Assembly (NCBI GenBank): GCA_020064725.1
Contig: JAGTWJ010000001.1
Coordinates: 1,922,001 to 1,986,000 of the forward strand
Reading direction: 5' to 3'
DNA: 64,000 nucleotides
DNA from: Drechslerella dactyloides
Taxonomy: Eukaryota > Ascomycota > Orbiliomycetes > Orbiliales > Orbiliaceae
Shown in pieces: positions 34,619 through 45,133 of this stretch; the stretch's first letter is position 1, and each line of letters opens with the position of its first letter. Under the pieces are notes generated by a model. That model was not told the origin of the DNA and did not search any database. It worked only from the letters and a program-made list of their open reading frames with translations. The position numbers and the translations under genes were made by a program.

Positions 34619-35904
34619 CTATTGTAGACCGCCGTCCCCAGGGTTATCGACAGCAGCCTCTGCCTCCGACTCCTCGTCGCTCTCGTCTAAATCCTGCAGC
34701 GGGAAAATCAGTATCGCCGCTACCCCGCCGAGACCGTCTAATCTCTGCCCGCTTTCATGTATGCTGCTTAGAATCATCACCTCCCCGGCCCCGCTGGCCT
34801 TCACTTCCTCCACCATCTGCACATACTTCCGCCGCTCGCTCATGTTGTTGCTTCTGAATAGGCTATTGCTCACAAGCAGTGTTCCAACCGCTCCTTTCTC
34901 GATCGCCCGCTCCACCTCCTTCGGCCCGTACCACGCCCTATCCTCGTCTGTCTGCATCATCTTGAAGAATGACTCCATCGCTCTTGTCTCCTTTGCATAC
35001 TTTGTATCAGCTAACCTGGCGATGACGGCTGGACTCTTGAGAACCTCGTTCAGGGCATGTACATGTCCGGTCGAGCAGTGCACCGTCACGAACTTCGGTT
35101 TGGCGCTGAGAATCATCTTGTTGTCCGACTTGACCGCTTCGGCGAATATGTACTTCTGCAGAGATTCTGCGAGGAAGCCTGGAGATGCGAGAAGAATAAC
35201 TTTGAGGTTGGCGACTGGGAGGTGGCGGAGGATAGATTGGTATATTGTCTCGTAGAACCTATCCATAGCTTTCTCAAAGGCGCTAATGGAGCCTGTTCGC
35301 TTCCGCGGGATGGACATGTCGATTCTTTGGCGGAGGACAGTCATATGTTCTGTTATCAGGCAGACATTTGCAAGGCCTATCGTGATGGTGATGCATGCTC
35401 AGTTGTGATTCCTCTAACCCGTTTCTCTCGCCGTCGCTTGGATATCAACGACAACGTTGGGGATGTAGTACCTTCGTGGAGGACAACAGCTCCGATCTCA
35501 GCTTTCTCCGCTGGATCGCATGCTTCCCTCACAACTCCTAAGCTCACCGAATCCCATTCCGCCTTGCCGATGGTAAAGTTCCTGTTCAGCTCTAGGTCCA
35601 GGGTATGATGCGCCCCGATCTTGACGAACTTGTTCTCCTCCGCTATTCTGCCGTTGATGTGCAACTGGCCAGCCTGGCTGTCAAAGTCCACCTTGTCGAC
35701 CGTGATTGTGAGGCTCATGTGAACCCTCGATGAAGAGGTGGAGCCCGTCGAGGATTCCGAGACTATCCTGCGGACTGCAGAAGCCCGCAAAGTGTCGCCA
35801 ACTCGGATGAGGTTGTAGGCATGCCACATGTCCTCCGGCTCCTCGGGGTATAGCGTAACGATGCCGCTGCCATCGCGTTCTATCTGCTGTTTGATCAGTC
35901 GCAT
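34619..35904 (-). CDS. DOM34: DOM34/Pelota ribosome-rescue factor
   Basis: Exon 1 (35904-35472) and exon 2 (35376-34619) flank a 95-bp intron (GTACTA...GATAG) and give 396 residues, close to yeast Dom34. With its GTPase partner HBS1 it enters the empty A site of stalled ribosomes and triggers subunit splitting, as in no-go and non-stop decay. MRLIKQQIERDGSGIVTLYPEEPEDMWHAYNLI is, in pieces, the Pelota N-terminal Sm-like fold. The rebuilt junction EGLANVCLITEHMTVLRQ leads to SIPRKR. The central domain (residues 140-270) has no GGQ motif, as expected. The C-terminal eRF1-3-like domain contains KEVERAIEKGAVGTLLVSN and VMILSSIHESGQRL. The protein ends in an acidic tail. Confidence 0.93.
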
Positions 35905-36400
35905 TCTTTGATAGGTTTCGAGGCGTCGAGGAGATTCTTATGCAGCTGTTTCCGAGGTGCTTGTCATGGGTAAAGCTCGACACTACTATGCGCTGACATA
36001 ATAGCGCAACACAACAGCAGAAGCTTCATCGCCGACGTTGGCAAACAGGCGGATTCGTTCAGAAGCATGAATGCATACGCTATGTATATATATATCGTTG
36101 TCGGACTAATTACATCAAAGGCCAGGAGAATTCGACAAGTTTGAGGCCACGGCTTTAGACCGGGCCTGAGCGATCACGCGAAGCACGTTGCGCCCTTATT
36201 GCGGGCTCTCGACGCGCGTGTATGATTAAGTACAAATGAAGTATATAGGTAACCCTCGAGGTTCAAATGCATACCGACCTCACCGATTAAAATGTTCGAG
36301 CCAAACTACAGCTGTGTTCATAAGTGTATTTGTTCTTCTACATATTGGTCACCTTGCCGACCGCGTTCAATTTTGCGAGTGCTTTTCGTCAGAAACTGCA
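35905..36400. other. DOM34 upstream region
   Basis: This is probable promoter and 5' UTR of DOM34 plus the 3' end of the next minus-strand gene. An alternating TATATATA run lies near 36085-36095. No gene is seen. Confidence 0.4.
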
Positions 36401-36994
36401 TCAGGCGGGTAACTCTTTATCCCATGATACGGATTTTTTCTTCGGCTTCGTTTCGCCCCAAGCACCACAAGCTATACGGACTGCATCTTCGTACCGGTGA
36501 GACCTGACAATCTTTTTCCTCGTCTCCTCGGCTTCGGTGGCGTTGGCCTCTTGATCATTAGCGTCCTTCTCCTCTTCCGGTTGCGGCGCCAGCTCGGCGG
36601 TGGCGTCTTTGTTCTCTCCGTCTGCAGGAGGTGTAGCTGGTGGAGTACGCGGCACGGACGACTGCCGCTGGTCTCGTTTGGCTATTCGGGCATGTGGAGG
36701 GGCACACCTCCGAGCAGCGCTGCGGGATCTCGAGCGAGGCCTGCCATCTGTGCTTGTCGGACTCGTAGGTGGAGAGTAAGGTGTCGCTGGTGTCGTCAAG
36801 GTTGACCGAGGTGTCGTCGAGGTTGACCGAGGTGTCGTCGAGGTTGACCGAGGTGTCGTCGAGGTTGACCGAGGTGACGAGACCGAGGAGGAGTCTGATG
36901 GCGGAGGGGAAGGTATGATTGGGGCGTTTTCTAGAGGTGGGTGATCCAAGGTTGCCGGGTTCGGCGAAGGGAACGGAGGAAAGTAGCGAAGCAT
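36401..36994 (-). CDS. Low-complexity protein with 7-residue repeats and a PP1-docking-like motif
   Basis: An open frame of 197 codons runs from an ATG at 36994; an upstream part of the frame has only TTG as a start. I do not recognise the family. The N-terminal half is Pro/Ser-rich and contains four tandem PRSTSTT-type units encoded by 21-bp repeats (36791-36874). The middle is basic (RPRSRSRSAARR) and then acidic (QPEEEKDANDQEANATEAEE). The last 40 residues look more ordered: HRYEDAVRIACGAWGETKPKKKSVSWDKELPA, in part. KKSVSW fits the [RK]x[VI]x[FW] consensus for docking to protein phosphatase 1. This is a prediction from a short motif only. A missing upstream exon is possible. Confidence 0.45.
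   Translation of the reverse strand: MLRYFPPFPSPNPATLDHPPLENAPIIPSPPPSDSSSVSSPRSTSTTPRSTSTTPRSTSTTPRSTLTTPATPYSPPTSPTSTDGRPRSRSRSAARRCAPPHARIAKRDQRQSSVPRTPPATPPADGENKDATAELAPQPEEEKDANDQEANATEAEETRKKIVRSHRYEDAVRIACGAWGETKPKKKSVSWDKELPA
36791..36874. repeat. 21-bp tandem repeat, 4 copies
   Basis: Four nearly identical units of TGTCGTCGAGGTTGACCGAGG (plus strand) encode PRSTSTT on the minus strand. The first unit differs by one base (CAAGG for CGAGG). The repeat is in frame, so changes in copy number would not break the protein. Confidence 0.85.
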
Positions 36995-39638
36995 TGCTCT
37001 TGCTTGGCCTCTGGCGACCGTGTTTCCACGATATATCCACCACCACAATAGCTTGGTCGAGTGTTTTGTTTTCTGATAAAAGGCCGACTAGACTGGCTTG
37101 GGCAAGCTCGCGGTATCTGTCCCTTATCGGTCGGTCGCGTGGTGGATGATAGTGAATAGGTAGGTCGGCCTGAACGAGTATGCGCTGACTCGAGATGCAC
37201 GAGAGCAGGTTTCCGATCGATGCGGTTGAGCTTGAGTTTGTCGTCCAAGAGCTTTGGGCTTCGGAGCCAATCCCGTAGCTTCACCAGTGCTGGAAAATCG
37301 TCAGCCGTCCCTTTATATAAGCATCTGTCTGCGCTGGCTCAGCTTCAGCTAGCGCTGGTTCGGCTGGTTCGCCAGATGTCGCCTTGACACCTAGGCCAGG
37401 TAGAAGCAGGGCTGGATACTGCTGCTGCACCGTTTGCTTCGTTCATGCGGTCACTAACGACAAATCTGACGTCTGGCGACGCCAGCCAATGCACTGCGGG
37501 TGCAGTGCGCAGATGCGGATCCCTCCACTAGAAAGAAATGTGGCCTGCTCTCTACATACCCTGAAATCTCGATCCGATCGAGTTCCCGCCCTAGATGTCT
37601 TCACCGATGGACCGATGGGGCCTCATGGGGGTGACCGTCATGCAAAGCAGCGTAAGAAATTGTTCTCGATGATATCAGGATGGTCTCAGGAGCATGTCGA
37701 CGTAACTATTAATCCAGCTGCTTGATCGAGTTCGAGCGGGAACGCCCGACGTACAAACAGTCCGCGGTTCCCCAAGAACGGCACTCAGCTGATACTTTGG
37801 GCATCCAGACAGCTGAACGGCTACTAGCTCGGTGTGACGTAAAAACTAGGTAAACCCGCCTCAAAGTGTGCGCGCTAAATCAACTGACCGACAAGAGAAT
37901 CGACGAAACTTCAAACCATACATGTGAGACGCTACATGAGCAAACATTTGCCCCCGGCTTTGATGCTTTGATACGCAATTAGTGCGTGCGCGTGCACAGT
38001 CTTGATATAAACTAAATATTAAGTTATATTCTCAAGCTCTTTCAATTTCCTCATAGTGAATATAGCTCTATTTCAAACTGAGCTAAGCATTCTAGTTAAG
38101 CTGGGCCTATAAGCAAGGTGGGATCTTACTTATCCATGATGAAGTCAAGGCCCTTGGATGTCGTTGGCGAGCTGGGGAGCTCATCAAATGCAGCAGGTGA
38201 AACGCTTCTTATTGGCTTCTGAGTTTAGAGCTCAAGTGCACTAATGCCAGGCGTGCATTGGCTTCAGATCCTAGTTCAAATTCGCAAACAACGACATGGG
38301 CGGTACTTGTACGCATGTCGTTGGTGACATTGATAACAATGACAGGGCAATCTAAACGAAGTATTTCCTCAACATGCGGACTAGGCTGTCATGCCGTCTG
38401 TTAATTAAACTGCAGCCCAACTGGGCGGCCGATGCTACCCATATTTCCCAGGATCATCCATATCCATGGATCATGGGCTTTAAATATATATCTAATAACT
38501 CAGCTAGTCGGCATTCAGCGTAGATTTCTCTGCTATGAGGCCATCTGATTAGTCGAGTCGTTTTGATTGCATGTATTATCACTGTTATCTAAATCTCGAA
38601 GTATATGTATGTACACGGATCTGCATTATACTAGTTTTTTATTTAGATGATGAGATATATTAGCCACGATTTGGTTGCTTCTTAACGACGTCCAGCACTC
38701 TTGCTCTTCCGTGTCTATAACTGCGGCCACTTCCGAACTAGGTCTATTTAATAACGACGCGCTAGTAGGATATGGTATCTTCTTTTTCCAAGAATCAAAA
38801 GTTTGAGGAGCCAAAAATCACCGTAGCTTGCAATGGTAGTTGAAGGGTAGCTTTTCTTGACTTGTAGCCGAGGGTACAGGCTTTCTCGATTTTGTTTTCT
38901 TTCTAGAAAACAGTCAAACTGTTTTATACGTTCTATATAACCTTTGTGTTAACTCGTCTCGTGGCCCGGACTGCCGCCGGCGAAGACCTTTGTGTCGATA
39001 TTAACGTACAGCAATTGGTCTAGTCCAGACCAAGACTTAGCCTCGACTAGTAGAATCCCGAATTTTCAAAGCATACATACCGACAGTAACTTGTTGCCAG
39101 TACAGAATCCGGAAGCAAGCGGCGGAGTATTGTGATTCGTGTTTATTCGTACTAACATAAACTGTTAACGTTTGTCTCCTCAAATTGTTCTATACAAGCT
39201 CTGAAAAATTCATCAATTCGACCTCATCGTGGCCATCGGTTGTCTCGCGAGCTACATTGCTGTACTTTAACTGGCAAAGCCGTGCTTCGCCGTCACAGCT
39301 TCACGAGATAGGGCCCTCAGCTTTACAACCTCCAAAAAGCGTAGCGCACCCTGTTGGCAGGTGAACATGATATAGGGACTACATGCAAGTTTACACTTAG
39401 TTGTGGCCCGAACTCAGGATGCTCTTGCTATATCAAAGCGAAGAAAGTTCACCACAACTTTTACCCTGCTGTATAGTCTGCATATCCTTCCAGCAGTCTC
39501 TGAAAATTTACGAGCATTCTTTAACGCAACCGAGCGCTCGAGCGCGGTACCGTTAGACGCCGATGCAAATAGATTCGCGTTCGCCCAGTCACTCTCATAC
39601 ACAATGGACCCCTGGACAACTCCATTCAATGTCTCCAT

Positions 39639-39677
<39 letters not shown>

Positions 39678-41299
39678 TATATATATATATATATATATAT
39701 ACTGGTCAACACTTGGGCTAGTTATGTTTACATGGAAACCCAGCACCGATGGATTGCGGCTGTCAATTAGATGATAGAACCAAGCTGACGATACGAAGAC
39801 TAAGTACTTACATACCGGAGTTCTTAGAAAGATAGGTGTTTCTTGCGTGGCATACCAGGACAAATCGCTGCTCCTCACCCAGTAAGTGTACTCGAGCAAC
39901 AAGTGGGTAAGCTACGTCCTTCTCAGGATAGGAACAATGCGGATAAAAATATACTTGAGTCCTTATGTTTACAAAACTCGAATCTTTGGATGGGTCAGCT
40001 TCTGAGTGAATGTTTCAGAGGAGGGCGCAGCCTTGTGAAATTGCACTACAACGAAGATCTTCTGTTTTCTAAACATATATTCAAACGGAAATTGATGCTG
40101 TTGCATGCGCAGCAGCTGGTGTTGCTACCTTTATGCTTGAGGCTGGTTACCGATGGCCCTCCTATCGCGGGACGCTCAGACTGTAAATATATGTTGTTTC
40201 TCCTGTATAGTACCAAGATTGAGTGTCAACATATTTAACTAGGTTTCCCGCAATTCATTGTTCAATCGAATTCGAATATAAGACCAAGTCCGGCCTTAAC
40301 TTGCGATATATCGATATTAGCAGAGTTTCTTTATTCCGAAATGGATCTTCGTATTCCTTTTTTCCCCCTTAACCTTGTATACATACTCTAGCGATAGATC
40401 TCGATGCAGACATCTGAAGCGTTTTTTGTATACTCTAATGTCATTCTCATCTCGAGCTGGACTCGATACTTATGTATATTGTCCCTATCAATATTCAAGT
40501 TGGTCGTGGTGTGTTGCTCACTCCTACCGATAGGAGCTACGAAAGTGAGAGCCACAACCGAGATCTATTTGCAATTTGACAAATGCGTATTCCGAGTAGT
40601 CTCGGGTTCGATTACTTCAAGGTGGATTTGAAATAGGGACACCAATTGCTTGATTTAGGGATTTTCTTCAGCCAGATGCCAACTTGCTCCCATTCCAACT
40701 CAGGTTACATTTTATCATCGCATTCCAACGCCTTGGGATGTTACAGGTTGCCTCACGAACAAGGCTTGTGCCGGCGAAGCGTTATATGGATCCACATCCG
40801 CATGATCAACGGCCGACGAACCGACGGTGCTACACATATAGAATATTTCCGAGCGTGCCATAATCAGAGCCTGAGCAGTCCCAAAAAATAGAAAGAGTTT
40901 CGCGGTAAACTGAAATGACCGTCGACCAAACCGAGCTCCTCCACGAAACCAGCACATGCGCACAGGCCTTTGCAACGTTAATGAACGAACCTAAGTTGGC
41001 GACTTAATGCAAGAGTGTATAAATACCACAACAGTTGTACAAGCGGCGCGGACTAATATCAATCTCATTATATATCACTATACGCGGGACTCAAAATAGA
41101 GTAGCATAGAACTACTACAAATACGAGCTAATGATAGCCAACCGGTCTGTCATTATCCACGTGCACATATTAAACCATGACGAATTGAGGGAGCTATATA
41201 GCGACTGCCTTCTCGATGCTGTTCTCTAATCGGTTTTTTACACCTTCCTGGCACCTTCAAATATATTCTAACTTTAGTACGTTACGACGATATATCAAT
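36995..41299. other. 4.3-kb gene-poor stretch
   Basis: I support no gene. The notable content is an (AC)n-(AT)n microsatellite at 39643-39701. Frames are short, overlap on both strands and lack motifs. A TATAAATA-like box near 41027 may belong to the secreted-protein gene that follows. Confidence 0.45.
39643..39701. repeat. Compound (AC)n-(AT)n microsatellite
   Basis: About 15 AC units (39643-39673) are followed by about 13 AT units (39676-39701), separated by AA-C. It is likely polymorphic between strains. Confidence 0.9.
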
Positions 41300-43333
41300 A
41301 TGCAGGTCTGTGGGGTTGTGGTCATTTTGATAATTGTCTCTCGCCTCTTGGCAATGCCCTTGAACGGACACGCATCTTCAGATTCAGCAATACACCATTC
41401 GCGTTATCCAGTGCCCTCCAGCAATCCTCTGCTATCGGGGGGCGGAACACATATATCAGACCCCCTAAGACAGAGAAACGGGTCCCGCAGACTTGACGTC
41501 AAATTAGTATCCGACTCGCCAGTAAACCTCGATCCGGACACAAGTGGGGGGCCGCCTACTTCGCCAAACGAGCGTAGAGCTTTTGTAAACATCCCGTCTA
41601 AGATTTTTTTTACAGATTTCGAGGTAGTTTGCCGCGACGAAAGTGAGTTGTTTCACAGTGATAGTAAGCCCGATGGTTTCAAAGTATTCACTACGGAGGA
41701 ATCGGCGAACGGAGGCAAGACTGGCGCCAAGTCTGGCGGCCAGTACCTTTCGCGTACTCGGCCGGATTGGAAGCAGACCAAAAGTCCATGGGACGCGCTC
41801 CAGCGTGCTCTAAGAAAATGCAGAACATGTCTTTGCAACCAGGAAACAGGAGAAATGATGCCAGACATCGCGAACCAGAAGGCAGGATCCTGCACAACCA
41901 TGAGTGTTGTAGAGAGATGCATAGCGTGGTATGGTAAGTGTGAAGTCCTGAATTGTTGGGTCGAATATTCAGAACGGAAATTTTACTGCAGACTTACACT
42001 GCATCACCATTCACTCAAATCTAGCCTCAAAGCTAGATTTAAGAGGGAGATTTAAGAGGGCGAGCGGGTGGGGAAATTGCCCTACGCCTAACTTCAAAAT
42101 TCATGCAAGCCGTACTTGAATTTTACCTCTGCAAAATAATAAGCGGAATGGATAGACGAGCACTGTTACTAACGTCGAGTAGGCTGTCATTGTACCTGCC
42201 AAATGCGCCAACCGAAACCAAGCCGAGGCACCTCCGTAGGAAGCTATCAAGCTGCACTTAACGGCATACCTGACCACGTTAGAAAGCTGCACCCCAACTT
42301 TGAATGGAACGTCATCCCGGGCAGGGCCACCATGAGCTGGCAAAAAGGATGGATTCTTCCACCGATCGGGAATATTCCAGAGTATTCTAGACAGAGAGCA
42401 TCAATCTACGGCAACAAAGAGCCTTCGAGAGCATCAATTTACGGCAACAAAGAGCCATATGTTGTAAAAGGCCCTACTAGAGATGAAATTTGGGATTGGA
42501 TGAATAGCCCACTACTGGGTTCTCGGCCAGGCTTCAGTGGATCGTGGTTTAGCGGGAGTACACTATCGAAGCGTAGTATGGTATCTCCAGGCAAGAAGCC
42601 AGATTGTAACGTCTATCCCCTTGCGAAACGAAGCACCCAAGGTTCCCCCCCTCCATATAAACAAAATCACCAAGGGCCGCGAACCAAAACCAATATCGCC
42701 GCTGGATCCCTGGTGGGACAGGCTGAACAGTTCATAAAGGTTGCGTATAGTCGCCCGGTGGCCTTGCAGCTGAATCGACAAGGACATTCTCCAATGGTCT
42801 ATGAAGCTCTAGCGTGGTATTTGGCTCTGAGAACCCGAATCGAATTGCAGAGAACACGGGCAAGAGAGCTCGGCGCTACCATAACACCTGTTTCTCCCCC
42901 TGACGACTTTCCGTCAGATTCTACCTTGAGACCATTGATTATGGGAGCCTGCCGCCAGGATAGAAGCAACCAACAAGCATCGGATGCATTCTGTCAATGC
43001 ATTGAAGATGATTGGAGCAGTCATCGTCATAACCTGGGGTCATACTGTTGGGTTCTCGACAAGCTCTTCTGGGCCCTCTCAATTCTAAGAGCCAAGATAT
43101 CAGAGGTAACGGAAATATGTAGTACTGAGGGCTCCCCGGCTGAATCGACATGGAATTGGCTACTGGAAGCCGTTGAAATGCTTCGAACAACCTCGCCAGA
43201 TACCGATCCAATTCGTTCCCAGCTAGATCAAACGACAGAAAACCATGATCCCATGAACCACCCAGAGGACGGAGACGGAGCTCAGGTACAGGGGTATATA
43301 GAACCTTCAGCAACAAGCGATACGACAAACTGA
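41300..43333 (+). CDS. Large secreted cysteine-motif protein, candidate effector
   Basis: Exon 1 (41300-41933) and exon 2 (42183-43333) flank a 249-bp intron starting GTAAGTG. It ends in an ideal ACTAAC branch point 10 nt before the TAG acceptor. Joining them gives 594 residues. Residues 1-20 (MQVCGVVVILIIVSRLLAMP) look like a signal peptide. A Ser/Pro-rich, low-complexity region follows. At the splice junction a compact cysteine module appears: CRTCLCN, SC, ERCIAWYGCHCTCQ (Cx2CxC...C...Cx5CxCxC). The cysteines fall into register only after splicing, which supports the join. Downstream, a 33-bp direct duplication repeats RASIYGNKEP. A helical C-terminal half contains three more cysteines (GACRQD, FCQC). 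There is no membrane span after the signal peptide. I recognise no named family. A host-interaction or toxin-like role is inference only. Confidence 0.6.
42395..42460 (+). repeat. 33-bp direct duplication in the secreted-protein gene
   Basis: Two adjacent 33-bp units encode RASIYGNKEPS and RASIYGNKEPY. They differ at only a few bases, so the duplication is recent and in frame. Confidence 0.85.
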
Positions 43334-45133
43334 CGGAAAAGGCACCGTCGAAGTGCGTACCCTTTGCAAAGTTTGAATCAGAGCTCTAGCACTCTTTCGC
43401 AGATCCAGGCCTACGCGGGCTCACTCTGATGATCTTGGTCCGATTTAAAACGAAATACTACTGGTATAGTATCATCGTTTGTAATCATTTCGTAGAATAA
43501 TCTACGAAGACAACTTCCAATTTTTTTAGCTCTTCGGAAAGGGAGAAGCTAGAAGATAGATGCTTAGTGCTTGGTACATGTATACATCGGATGAGCTGAT
43601 TCGGAGTAACCATTTTATCCTGCTTGTATAATGTGTTGGCACCACGTTGTAGCCCGCAATTTGTGAGCAACCCAGCTATTTAACTACGCTCGTAGTCCAG
43701 ATGAGTGCGACTAAATCCAAGGTTTTATGTAGTATAATCGAGTGTGTTTCGGGTTTGCTTAGTAGTCATATATATATCAAGCACATGTGTGCCTCATGTT
43801 TTAAAGATAGAGAGACAGCTGTAGGCTCCAAGGTCTCACAGGGCATATACTGTGCATATGCATATATGGCATATGCGCATTTTGTTTCGAAATTTCGGAG
43901 GCGCACACGGGCAGCTCCTGGTCTGGATCTATAGACGTATTAATTCACGTACTTAGTGCCGGCCTCATTAGAAACGGTCGAACATCAGCCTAAGTTTGAA
44001 TGCGGCTGGTGCGTGCTGCCGGAACGCCGGCGCCTGGGTCGCGAAAGCATTTGAGATCGTAATTCTGCATCTCTGGAGTCTAGGCCTAGAAGCAAGAAGT
44101 GGCCAGCCATTTGTGATCAGGCTAAATATCAAGCGATCGCCAACCCGTTCCCTGCAGCTCATTTCGGCGAAGGGTACCTGAGCATCAAGCAGGTACGTAA
44201 AGAAGCAATGCAATGGATACGTTGCCGCCAAGTGAGTTTACATGCATTCCCACGGATTCTTCCGCGCTTATGTATTGGCAAGACCATAGCTGAAAAGCTT
44301 AACCTCGGAAAATTTACTGTTGCCAACCAATTAATTCCGCTTAGCGGAGTTATTTCTTGGGCCATAGTACTGTATCAGTAATCCAAACGTCTACTTAAGC
44401 TTCGGTTGCTCATGCACTTGCGTGTTCCAGCTTTGCTGACGGCTCAAATTCGCCGACTAGATCTATAGAGTGGATATGGAACGGACTCGACCCGCATACA
44501 ATGCTCCCAAAATAGAAGGTTTTCGTCGGAGTCCCTTGCCGACATGCAATGACCTAGCTAAAGCCTGTAAGGGCTTACGAGAGTGGCAATTTGGCGCAAC
44601 TTGCAACTGGACAATTAGACAGCACAAAACTGGAAGCTTCTGAATGCATATTCCCAAGATAGAAGGAGAGTGTTCAACAAATTCTGGGGCTCATCGCATT
44701 CGACAAATCTACTCGCAAATGCCACCTGCGATGCAGCGTTCCCTTGTGAAATTCCGTAAGACACATAATTGGGCGTACTTGCGCAGAACATAAGATTCGT
44801 AAGAGGAATCCATTGTTGGTTTCCCAGTCGCTAGCGCTGCGCGCAAATCGATTAAATCAATCTTTAAATAAGTAGTAACATGGTCTCGTAGACACAACCC
44901 TTCCTTGTCACTAGTAATACCCCTCCGCTTAATTTCTACGTAGATTTTACCAAGATTCATTCATTGCATTGCGTCCTGAACTCGGTTGGATGAGGCCCAC
45001 CAGCGCTTCACCACAACGAAATTTCGGGCTGAGGTGGACATCAGAGCTTATCGCGCCGGGAAATCCAGCCTTTGGTTTCGAATTTTAATCCATGGGGCGT
45101 ATTTAAGTCTTTGTCTGTGCGTTTTAAGCCGAC
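43334..45133. other. Intergenic, no supported gene
   Basis: Frames are short and overlapping with no motifs. A small island of higher GC near 44000-44160 has open frames on both strands (43996-44181 plus, 43968-44231 minus), but neither is recognisable. Confidence 0.4.

Noticed and set aside
36791..36874. Regular direct repeats that might suggest a CRISPR array
   Set aside because: The units abut with no spacers, lie in a eukaryotic coding frame and encode a heptapeptide repeat.
41934..42120. Alternative splicing of the secreted-protein gene to a nearer CAG acceptor (41990-41992) ending at 42120
   Set aside because: It yields a short tail without the completed cysteine module, while the distal acceptor has an ideal branch point and opens a 376-codon frame.
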